A stretch of 7,610 nt of DNA from Betaproteobacteria bacterium (GTDB taxonomy: Bacteria; Pseudomonadota; Gammaproteobacteria; Burkholderiales; Casimicrobiaceae), in contig JAAFHR010000147.1 in the NCBI GenBank assembly GCA_013298455.1, positions 1-7,610 on the forward strand, written 5' to 3'. Of this stretch, positions 1-6,426 are shown piece after piece; the stretch's first letter is position 1, and each line of letters begins with the position of its first letter. Both the position numbers and the translations under genes were made by a program. The notes under the pieces were generated by a model, which did not search any database, was not told the origin of the DNA, and was given only the letters and a program-made list of their open reading frames with translations.

Positions 1-252
1 AATCAACACAATTCTGACGCAACGCAAGCGGACACTTCGTTTACGCGCGAGCTCAATTTCATCGCGCTCGACGCCGCGCTAGAAAAACTTGCAGCGCTCA
101 GTGAGAGACAGGCCAAGGTCGTCGAGCTCAAGTTCTTTGCGGAGCAGTCCATCGACGCAATCGCCGAGGTGCTGGGCGTTTCAACGCCGACTGTCAAACG
201 TGATTGGGCAGTGGCGAGACTCTTTTTGCTGCGCGAAATGAACGCGGGCTGA
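1..252 (+). CDS. ECF-type RNA polymerase sigma factor, C-terminal part (5' end outside window)
   Basis: Frame 1 is open from the first base to the TGA at 250-252, giving the last 83 residues of a protein whose start is upstream. The visible part is sigma region 4. A helix beginning LEKLAALSERQAKVVELKFF is followed by SIDAIAEVLGVSTPTVKRDW, a helix-turn-helix that in sigma factors reads the -35 element, and then by a final helix (ARLFLLREM). The wording closely resembles the Sigma70_ECF / TIGR02999 group, which is often encoded beside Ser/Thr kinases. Sigma region 2, which would show whether this belongs to the phosphorylation-dependent ECF43 type, is not in the window. The kinase gene follows directly on the same strand, which suggests an operon and functional coupling. 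The family call is firm; the target promoters are unknown. Confidence 0.9.
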   Translation, partial: NQHNSDATQADTSFTRELNFIALDAALEKLAALSERQAKVVELKFFAEQSIDAIAEVLGVSTPTVKRDWAVARLFLLREMNAG

Positions 253-307
253 TCCGAAATGTGCGGTGTCGCGCTTTGATTTCAAAGGACCCACCGAGTT
301 TTTGACC

Positions 308-3028
308 ATGAATGGCAGCGCAGAGATTAGTCAGAAGGAGCATTGGCAGCACGTGAGCGAATTGCTGCTCGCTGCTTTGGAGCTGACCGACGCAAAGCAA
401 CGCGAAGCGCTAGTTCGCGAGCGCGCGGCGGGCAACGATGCGCTCTACCGCGAAGTGATGTCACTGTTGGCTGCCGAGGCCAACGCAGCGACACTCGTTG
501 ACGATTTCAGCCTGGGTGCGCACATGGGTAGCGACGCGCCGAACGCCGCTGATCATGCGCCCGACACCCGCGATTGGATCGGCGTCAACTTGGGCGCATA
601 CAAAGTTACCGAGCGTATTGCGGCGGGCGGCATGGGCGCAGTCTACAAAGCTCTGCGCGCCGATGATGCGTATCAAACCGTTGTTGCCATCAAACTGATG
701 CGCGAAGACTTGGGAGCGGCCACCGCCGCGCGAGTGCTCTCGAGATTTCGTGCTGAGCGGCAAATGCTCGCCAGCCTCAATCATCCCAACATCACGCGGC
801 TTCTGGATGCAGGGTCAACGCCCGACGGTTTGCCGTATTTCGTCATGGAGTACGTCGACGGCCAACCCATTGATCGCTACTGCGAAGTGCACGGGTTGGG
901 AGTCACCGAGCGATTGCAAAAGTTTCGCGATGTCTGCAGCGCTGTTCACTTTGCGCACCAGCGTTTGATCGTGCATCGCGATTTGAAGCCGAGCAACATC
1001 TTGGTCGATCAAAGCGGCGTGGTCAAACTCCTCGATTTTGGGATCGCGCGTCTACTCGATCCGGTGGCCGAAGTGGCAAACGTTGCCGATCCCAGCAGCG
1101 CGGCAGCCACCACGATGCTCGCGCTCACCCCGGCCTACGCCAGCCCCGAGCAAGTGAAAAACGAAGCGATCACCACCGCGAGCGACGTCTATTCGTTGGG
1201 CGTCGTGCTCTACAAAATGCTCACAGGCCGTAGCCCTTACAAAGCCACGCCTAAGCGCAGCCTTGAGCTCGCGCGTGAAATCGTGGAAACCGATCCTGAG
1301 CGGCCGAGTACGGCGATCACAAGACCCGACGCGACCGAGCCCAACGCGTCGACTCCCACACAGCCCGACAAACGTCTTGACGTCGCCCGGCTTCGAAAAG
1401 CGCTGCTCGGTGATCTCGACAACATCGTACTGATGGCGCTCCGGAAAGAGCCCGGCAAACGCTACGCATCGGTCGAACAATTCTCCCAAGACGTGCAGCG
1501 CCATCTGGATGGTCAACCGGTGATAGCTCACGCGGATTCGCTCGCGTATCGTGCAAACAAATTCGTGCAACGCAACCGCTGGAGCGTGAGCTTCGCCGCA
1601 CTTGCCGCACTCGGCTTGATCGTTGGCATCGTCGCGACCACGCATCAAGCCACGTTGGCGCGGCAAGCACAGGCTCGGGCGGAGGCAGAAAAAGTTCGCG
1701 CGGAAACGCATTTCGCCAGCGTGAGATCGCTCGCCAGCGACGTGCTGTTCAAAGTGGCCAATGAGTTACGGTCGATCTCGGGCACGACGGCAGTACGCAA
1801 GACACTTTTAGCCAGCACCGCAGAATATCTGACGAAACTCGGCGAGGATGCGCAAAAGGGCAACGACCCGTCGCTGCTCGCTGAAATCAGTCGCGGATGG
1901 CTTGGGCTTGCAAACTTACAGGGGCAACTGGCTGACAGCGGTAGCACAGCCGAACCGACGTTAGGACTCACGAGCTATGAAACTGCAATCTCGTTTGCTG
2001 ACCGCGCGAGGATTCTCGATTCGACACCGTCAACCCTCGCGACACTGGTCCGGGCGCTTCGCTTGCATGCGGTTGCGCTCTCAAACATCGGACGCACTGA
2101 AGAGAGTCGAAAGCAGTTTGATCGAGCGGTGGCAGTCGGACTCGCCGACTTGCAACGCTCGAAGAACTCAAGAGCTTTAGAGAAAGAGTTAGCAACCGCG
2201 TTGGCGAGCCATGTCTTTTATGTTCGTGGGAACGGGACGGCCGACATTGCGAGATATCGTGACTACGCAGCTCGCTCGATTTCGATGGCCGAACAACTCG
2301 TCGAGAGCGCGCCAAACGAAGTGGAAAAGTACGACAGCGAAACGTTTTTGCACTACGCACTCGGCACGCTCGCGAAACATGCCAACGTCAACACCGACGG
2401 AAGCTTTGACAACAAAAGAGCGTTGGAATGGGCCAACCGTGCGCTCGAAATTGCGCAGCGCCACGCTGCGGGGCGCGCCAACGACGCGCGAACCCTGTCA
2501 GCACTCGCCGTTTCCCACGCTGATATTGCGGCAATCGCGGCTGACATGAACGACCACGCTACGGCCATTGAGCATCGCACGAGCGAAGCAAAAATCTATG
2601 AACAACGCATCGCACTTGACCCAGAGGATCTCGGCACCAAAGCGGGTTTATTTACCGCGCTGGCTGCCATTGTGGAGTCACAGTTTGCGCTCAAGCGATT
2701 CGATGCGCTGAGGGAAACCGTCGCGCGTACGATGGCTGTACACAACGGGCTCAATAGCGACGCCCAGCAGTTATACGATGTCGTCGCAGGCACACTCGCG
2801 ATTCATGCGATACAAGCTCGAACGGACGCGCTGTTCGCCGTAGCTGCCAAGTCTCGCGCTGAGCGCACATCGCTCTGCGAATCGTCAGTCAACGCCTATC
2901 GGCTTGCCGCGAAGGGGCGGCCACGTTGGGAAGCATTCAATGGCAGCTCAATGGCAGCGATATTTAAGGAAATTCGAGACGAACTCGAACCCTGTCGTCG
3001 CCTGGTCAAAGATTTTCCGAGCGAATAG
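308..3028 (+). CDS. Transmembrane Ser/Thr protein kinase with TPR-like C-terminal half
   Basis: The product is 906 aa counted from ATG 308. Residues 1-70 are a helical N-terminus typical of this family (HWQHVSELLLAALEL). The kinase domain spans about 95-400: glycine loop IAAGGMGAVYKA (104-115), VAIK lysine 129, probable helix-C Glu 150, catalytic HRDLKPSN with Asp 225, metal-binding DFG with Asp 243, and SPE at 279-281 in place of APE. All key residues are present, so it should be active and of the RD type. LRKEPGKRYASVEQF and the preceding Ala/Thr-rich activation segment are also usual. One transmembrane helix (425-445) follows, then about 460 residues of Ala-rich helices resembling degenerate TPRs, probably extracytoplasmic. 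An in-frame GTG at 266 would add 14 residues; neither start has a good Shine-Dalgarno, and ATG 308 fits family N-termini better. The likely partner is the sigma factor encoded just upstream (inference). Confidence 0.93.
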   Translation: MNGSAEISQKEHWQHVSELLLAALELTDAKQREALVRERAAGNDALYREVMSLLAAEANAATLVDDFSLGAHMGSDAPNAADHAPDTRDWIGVNLGAYKVTERIAAGGMGAVYKALRADDAYQTVVAIKLMREDLGAATAARVLSRFRAERQMLASLNHPNITRLLDAGSTPDGLPYFVMEYVDGQPIDRYCEVHGLGVTERLQKFRDVCSAVHFAHQRLIVHRDLKPSNILVDQSGVVKLLDFGIARLLDPVAEVANVADPSSAAATTMLALTPAYASPEQVKNEAITTASDVYSLGVVLYKMLTGRSPYKATPKRSLELAREIVETDPERPSTAITRPDATEPNASTPTQPDKRLDVARLRKALLGDLDNIVLMALRKEPGKRYASVEQFSQDVQRHLDGQPVIAHADSLAYRANKFVQRNRWSVSFAALAALGLIVGIVATTHQATLARQAQARAEAEKVRAETHFASVRSLASDVLFKVANELRSISGTTAVRKTLLASTAEYLTKLGEDAQKGNDPSLLAEISRGWLGLANLQGQLADSGSTAEPTLGLTSYETAISFADRARILDSTPSTLATLVRALRLHAVALSNIGRTEESRKQFDRAVAVGLADLQRSKNSRALEKELATALASHVFYVRGNGTADIARYRDYAARSISMAEQLVESAPNEVEKYDSETFLHYALGTLAKHANVNTDGSFDNKRALEWANRALEIAQRHAAGRANDARTLSALAVSHADIAAIAADMNDHATAIEHRTSEAKIYEQRIALDPEDLGTKAGLFTALAAIVESQFALKRFDALRETVARTMAVHNGLNSDAQQLYDVVAGTLAIHAIQARTDALFAVAAKSRAERTSLCESSVNAYRLAAKGRPRWEAFNGSSMAAIFKEIRDELEPCRRLVKDFPSE

Positions 3029-3056
3029 CGCTGCCTGATCTAGGGAGACACTGAGC

Positions 3057-3140
3057 ATGGCGTTGACGCCGAGCGAACCCCCTAGGCATGATCCAAAATT
3101 CCACCCGCCACGCTTTGAGAGTGAACGGCTAGATTGGTAG
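3057..3140 (+). CDS. Possible small ORF, 27 codons, unknown product
   Basis: ATG 3057 is preceded by AGGGAGA (3042-3048) with an 8-base gap, a better ribosome-binding site than the upstream kinase has. The frame runs to TAG at 3138-3140. The peptide begins MALTPSEPPRHDPKF and ends ERLDW; it is rich in Pro, Arg and His, with no transmembrane segment or recognisable domain. Its ribosome-binding site lies in the left arm of the 3040-3085 inverted repeat, and a GC-rich hairpin follows its stop codon directly. It could be a leader peptide for the propeller operon, a small protein, or chance. Short ORFs with Shine-Dalgarno-like purine runs arise often, so support is weak. Confidence 0.25.
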   Translation: MALTPSEPPRHDPKFHPPRFESERLDW

Positions 3141-3178
3141 TGCGCCCGCCCGGGGCATCACAGTGCAATTGTGGCCTC

Positions 3179-3183
3179 AGGAG
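3179..3183 (+). promoter_or_regulatory. Ribosome binding site of first propeller gene
   Basis: AGGAG ends 5 bases before ATG 3189. This decides the start in favour of ATG 3189 over the in-frame GTG at 3171, which lies upstream of this site and would place six extra residues before the signal peptide. Confidence 0.8.
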
Positions 3184-3188
3184 CTTGC

Positions 3189-4730
3189 ATGCACTTACGC
3201 CGAACACTCTTCGTATTGACTGCATTGATGGGTATGGCGTGGCTGGTAAACCCAGCTGCGCACGCCGCACCGGGTGATCTTGACAGCACCTTCGGCGGTG
3301 CGTTTGGACGTTTTTATATCAACGCGTTTGCCAACGCTCCCGACGCGGCTCGCGCGGTGGCTCGTCAAAGCGATGGCAAACTGATTTTGGCAGGCACGTG
3401 CCTGACCGGCGCGCAGGCAAATTTCTGCGTGGCACGGAGGAACGCCGACGGCACCGCGGACTCGAGTTTCTTTGCGAATAACGGCAACACATCGGGAATC
3501 GCTTTCATTGGTGTCTCCGATGGGCAAGATGAAGCCAGTGGAGTCGTCGTTGAACCGGACGGCAAGATCGTTGTCGGCGGCACTTGTGTAGCCTTCAACA
3601 TTCGCTCCTTTTGCCTGTTGCGGCTCTTGCCGACTGGCTTTACCGACGCCACGTTTGGCGCGGCGAACGGGCGCGTCAATCAAATCGTTGGCGCGGGCGA
3701 CGCATCGGTCACCGCGATCTTGCGGCAGTCGGACGGGAAATACGTGCTCACGGGCACCTGCTTCGATGGTGATCGGAACACGCTCTGCGCTGCGCGTTTC
3801 CTCCCGAACGGCGCGTTCGACAACTCGTTCGGAAATCAAGGCCGACGCTTCTTTTCGGTGACAAGCGAAGCGCGCGGTCTGGCATCGGCGCTCCGAAGCG
3901 ACGGGCGGATATTGATTGCGGGCACTTGCAACAACGGCGCGTCAATGTGTGTGGGCCGGTTAACGGCGTCGGGCAGCATCGACGGCAGTTTTGCACAAAC
4001 TAATAGCGAATTCCCCAGTAACGGCATCGCCATCGCAAGCAACGGTGGCAACGACGCGGCCAGCGGTATCGCGATCCAACCAGACGGCAAGATCGTGCTC
4101 GGTGGCTATTGCCCGCTCAACAGCCAATCCGCGTTTTGCGCCACTCGGCTTGATACGAACGGCTTCCCCGACGGCGACTTTGGGGTGCTGGGCGCTGCGG
4201 ATCGGATCGCGCGCTTCAGCCTCGGCAGCTCGAATGCGGTGGCGTCTGCCGTGGCGCTGCAGAACGACGGACGTATTCTTCTGGTCGGCTCGTGTCTAGG
4301 TGCGACTGTGGATTTCTGCCTACTGCGATTGAATGACAACGGCTCGGCGGATCAAAGCTTCGGCAGTTTCGGTGCGGTCAAGACCAACGTCATTGATGCC
4401 AACGATTTCGGTTACGCAACGCTCATTCAGCCCGATGGCAAGATTGTCGTTGCCGGGCAATGCGCGGAATCGTTCGCGCCGAGCGACACGGCTATGTGCA
4501 TCGCGCGCTACGAAGGTGGACCGTTCGGCGCGCGAAACTGTTCGTTCGACATCGACGGCGACGGCGCAGTGCTCGCCACAACGGACCAGCTAATCCTCAT
4601 GCGAATTGCACGCGGCGTGAATACGAGCGCTGCGATTGGCGGCATCTCGTTTTCTCCAAATGCAACTCGAAACACATGGCCTGCGATCAGAACCTATTCA
4701 GTGTCGCAATGCGCGATGCAACTGCCGTAG
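3189..4730 (+). CDS. Secreted delta-60 (DUF5122) beta-propeller protein with EF-hand/dockerin-like C-terminus, copy 1
   Basis: The product is 513 aa. Residues 1-26 are a Sec signal peptide (two Arg, a hydrophobic core, AHA cleavage site before APGD), so the protein is exported. Seven delta-60 repeats follow, with cores near residues 60, 122, 180, 236, 297, 358 and 414. Each has the pattern DGKxxxxGxC, then FCxxRxxxxG, usually ending D-x-x-F(G). Seven repeats fit one complete seven-bladed propeller, and the N-terminal GDLDSTFGG supplies the strand that would close the ring. Every repeat has two cysteines: 71/80, 133/142, 191/200, 247/254, 308/317, 369/377 and 425/437. After a linker (GGPFGARNC) comes a module from C451 to C508 with the acidic loop DIDGDGAVLATTD, which resembles a calcium-binding dockerin/EF-hand loop. 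No enzyme motif is visible. The delta-60 family has no established function; a surface structural or binding role is inference. It is co-transcribed with the next gene. Confidence 0.93.
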   Translation: MHLRRTLFVLTALMGMAWLVNPAAHAAPGDLDSTFGGAFGRFYINAFANAPDAARAVARQSDGKLILAGTCLTGAQANFCVARRNADGTADSSFFANNGNTSGIAFIGVSDGQDEASGVVVEPDGKIVVGGTCVAFNIRSFCLLRLLPTGFTDATFGAANGRVNQIVGAGDASVTAILRQSDGKYVLTGTCFDGDRNTLCAARFLPNGAFDNSFGNQGRRFFSVTSEARGLASALRSDGRILIAGTCNNGASMCVGRLTASGSIDGSFAQTNSEFPSNGIAIASNGGNDAASGIAIQPDGKIVLGGYCPLNSQSAFCATRLDTNGFPDGDFGVLGAADRIARFSLGSSNAVASAVALQNDGRILLVGSCLGATVDFCLLRLNDNGSADQSFGSFGAVKTNVIDANDFGYATLIQPDGKIVVAGQCAESFAPSDTAMCIARYEGGPFGARNCSFDIDGDGAVLATTDQLILMRIARGVNTSAAIGGISFSPNATRNTWPAIRTYSVSQCAMQLP

Positions 4731-4732
4731 TC

Positions 4733-4738
4733 GAGGAG
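4733..4738 (+). promoter_or_regulatory. Ribosome binding site of second propeller gene
   Basis: GAGGAG lies 8 bases before ATG 4747, within the 16-base gap after the previous stop codon. It selects ATG 4747 over the in-frame ATG 4636, which would overlap the preceding gene by 95 bases and put 37 residues of no signal-peptide character in front. Confidence 0.8.
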
Positions 4739-4746
4739 AGCGACTC

Positions 4747-6282
4747 ATGACAATGCATTCTCTATTCACTCGGCTCAGTCGGTTCACTCGATTCGCTCGG
4801 TTCGCGGCAACGAGTCTCACTGTGGCTATTTGCGCTTTAGTGAGCTCGGTTGCCTTTGCGCTGATCGACTATCCGGGCCGCATCGACGACACCTTCGGCA
4901 ATCGGCCAGAGAGTTATACCGGCACACGTTTGAACGGCGTTGGCGCAACACTGTCGAGCATGGCCGTGCAGCCCGATGGCAGGATTTTGGTCGCTGGACG
5001 GTGTTCAAACTCGGGCGCTCCGCCATTTGATTTTCAGATGTGTGCTGGGCGTTTGTCGTCATCGGGAATACTCGATCCGAGCTACGGCAACGCCGGCGTG
5101 TTTCGTCTCAGTGAGGCCGGTGTCACAACGTCAACCGATGCGCAACTGGCAATGCTCCCCGACGGCTCGCTCTACATGGCGGGCACCTGCGGCGACGCGC
5201 CCAATCAACGCCCGTGCATCGTTCGCTTAACCGCGAACGGAAGCAAAGACACGAGCTTTGGCACGAACGGGTTCGTGCTCGGAAGCAACGCGTTCAATGG
5301 CGAGGTTAAGGCCCTCATCGTCAGGAAGAGCGGCAAGCTGGTCGTACTCGGTCAATGCAATCTCGCAATCTGCGCGGCACAGTATTCCGCGAACGGCACG
5401 CTCGAGGTCGGGTTTCGCACGACTTGGGGCGAATCGGCCGGATTCGTCACGTTTCTGCCGAATTCCATTGCGGAAGAAGCAAACAATCGTTTGGTCATCG
5501 CCGGAACTTGCTTTCCGGGGAGCGGCGGTATTCGCGGCTGCGCCGTCCGCTACTACCCGCTCGACGGCAGCAGCGGCGGCGATCCACTGGCGCTCCCCTA
5601 CGTCTGGGATACGCCCGACACCAGCGCAGGACAGGCACTGGCGCTGCATGCTGACGGCGGTTGGTTGCTTGCGGGCGAATGCACTGTAAACAGCGTACGA
5701 CGCTACTGTGTGCGAAAGCGTCTACCGAACGGCACACTTGATCCCACCTTCGGAAACGCCGGTGTCTCGCAGGTGCAATTGAGTGCGCTTGATCACGGAC
5801 TGCGCGCGATGGCCGTGCAGCCAGATGGAAAGATATGGCTCGCTGGAATTTGCCGCACGCCGAACTTTGCAGACTACGTTTACTGTGTGGCTCGCTTGGG
5901 GCACGATGGTCGGCTCGATACGAGTTTCGGCTTTAATCGCGATGGGCGTGAGGTGATTCCGCTCAATCAATTTGCGGTGGGTGTGAGCGCGGCAGCGCTG
6001 CAGCGAGACGGTCAGCTGCTGGTCGGTGGTGGCGGCGGCGAAATGGTCGTATTCCGCCTTCGCGGCGGTTGGTTTGGCGCAAAGCAATGCGATTTCGACG
6101 TCGATGGCGACAACATTTCTGGCACTAGCACTGATCTATTGCTTGCGACGCGAGCCTCGATGGGATTGACTGGCGCCGCGCTGATACAAGGCGTGAGCTT
6201 CGCCGCACACGCGAGCCGCAAAACAGCAACTGCAATTCGCGAGTATTTGATTTCGCAATGCGGCATGTCGACGTTGCCGTAG
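4747..6282 (+). CDS. Secreted delta-60 (DUF5122) beta-propeller protein with EF-hand/dockerin-like C-terminus, copy 2
   Basis: The product is 511 aa and paralogous to the preceding gene. The signal peptide is about 38 residues long, with an Arg/Phe-rich start (LSRFTRFARFA), a hydrophobic core and a likely cut after VAFA. Seven delta-60 repeats follow, with cores near residues 75, 137, 193, 245, 301, 358 and 419. Six carry a Cys pair: 86/99, 148/157, 204/209, 255/265, 312/321 and 369/380. The seventh has no Cys and has five glycines in a row instead (427-431). Repeats 3 and 4 are degenerate, lacking the usual DG (RKSGK, EEANNR). The linker GGWFGAKQC leads into the C-terminal module from C448 to C505, with loop DVDGDNISGTSTD and the ending SQCGMSTLP, nearly the same as SQCAMQLP in copy 1. 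Function is unknown. The divergence between copies points to an old duplication. Confidence 0.93.
   Translation: MTMHSLFTRLSRFTRFARFAATSLTVAICALVSSVAFALIDYPGRIDDTFGNRPESYTGTRLNGVGATLSSMAVQPDGRILVAGRCSNSGAPPFDFQMCAGRLSSSGILDPSYGNAGVFRLSEAGVTTSTDAQLAMLPDGSLYMAGTCGDAPNQRPCIVRLTANGSKDTSFGTNGFVLGSNAFNGEVKALIVRKSGKLVVLGQCNLAICAAQYSANGTLEVGFRTTWGESAGFVTFLPNSIAEEANNRLVIAGTCFPGSGGIRGCAVRYYPLDGSSGGDPLALPYVWDTPDTSAGQALALHADGGWLLAGECTVNSVRRYCVRKRLPNGTLDPTFGNAGVSQVQLSALDHGLRAMAVQPDGKIWLAGICRTPNFADYVYCVARLGHDGRLDTSFGFNRDGREVIPLNQFAVGVSAAALQRDGQLLVGGGGGEMVVFRLRGGWFGAKQCDFDVDGDNISGTSTDLLLATRASMGLTGAALIQGVSFAAHASRKTATAIREYLISQCGMSTLP
4768..4803 (+). repeat. Four tandem 9-base units in the signal peptide coding region
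   Basis: Four consecutive units match the consensus ACTCGGTTC, each with one substitution: ACTCGGCTC, AGTCGGTTC, ACTCGATTC and GCTCGGTTC. They encode T-R-L, S-R-F, T-R-F and A-R-F, residues 8-19 of copy 2, and give the signal peptide an unusually long basic/aromatic n-region. Confidence 0.75.
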
Positions 6283-6329
6283 GCTCTAGCGGAGTCGCAC
6301 GCTCGGATCGATCTGGCGCTGCGCTGAGA

Positions 6330-6374
6330 CGCGCTAAAGGCCGTGAGCCAAATTAGCGCGAACCACGCCTTTAG
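6330..6374 (+). promoter_or_regulatory. Two overlapping, mutually exclusive inverted repeats upstream of third propeller gene
   Basis: CGCGCTAA (6330-6337) is perfectly complementary to TTAGCGCG (6353-6360), with a 15-base loop. CTAAAGGCCGTG (6334-6345) is complementary to CACGCCTTTAG (6364-6374) with one unpaired base. The left arms share CTAA (6334-6337), so only one stem can form at a time. No T-run follows, so this is not a standard intrinsic terminator. It lies in the 144-base gap between copies 2 and 3 and ends about 50 bases before the next start codon. A leader-RNA switch, a protein-binding site and chance are all possible. Confidence 0.35.
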
Positions 6375-6412
6375 GAATGAAAGCAACTGACTGTTCCGTA
6401 TTTCTATTGGCG

Positions 6413-6420
6413 AAAAAGGG
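6413..6420 (+). promoter_or_regulatory. Ribosome binding site of third propeller gene
   Basis: AAAAAGGG ends 6 bases before ATG 6427. A TGA at 6388-6390 closes this frame upstream, and no ATG, GTG or TTG lies between, so ATG 6427 is the only reasonable start. Confidence 0.65.
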
Positions 6421-6426
6421 TCTTCC

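Larger units (their letters stand above)
3029..3188. other. Intergenic region between kinase and first propeller gene
   Basis: This 160-base stretch probably holds the promoter for the propeller genes, but no convincing -35/-10 pair is visible. Several short inverted repeats are present. CTAGGG (3040-3045) can pair with CCCTAG (3080-3085). Inside it GGCG/CGCC (3059-3062 and 3067-3070) form a tetraloop hairpin. TGCgCCC (3141-3147) can pair with GGGGCA (3152-3157) around a four-base loop. None is followed by a T-run, so none qualifies as an intrinsic terminator. Read-through from the sigma/kinase operon therefore cannot be excluded. Confidence 0.4.

Noticed and set aside
266..307. GTG 266 as the kinase start
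   Set aside because: It is in frame and close to the sigma stop codon, but has no Shine-Dalgarno before it. The 14 added residues do not resemble family N-termini, whereas ATG 308 leads directly into the typical helical start. The choice stays open.
1052..1711. 219-codon ORF on the minus strand inside the kinase gene
   Set aside because: It is an antisense shadow of the conserved kinase domain, with Arg/Cys-rich composition and no recognisable domain; the + strand frame carries all kinase motifs.
3160..3174. CACA-N7-TGTG as an operator upstream of copy 1
   Set aside because: Only four bases per arm are symmetric and the centre is not; too weak to claim.
3195..3839. 214-codon ORF on the minus strand inside propeller copy 1
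   Set aside because: It overlaps fully with a gene that has a signal peptide, repeats and a good ribosome site, and shows no domain itself.
6283..6329. Intrinsic terminator after copy 2
   Set aside because: GC-rich bases are present but no stable stem followed by a T-run was found.
6374..6400. ECF-like promoter GGAAT with CGTA 18 bases downstream
   Set aside because: The spacing is slightly long, the match to ECF consensus is partial, and no matching pair appears upstream of copy 1, so a shared sigma-dependent promoter cannot be supported by eye.
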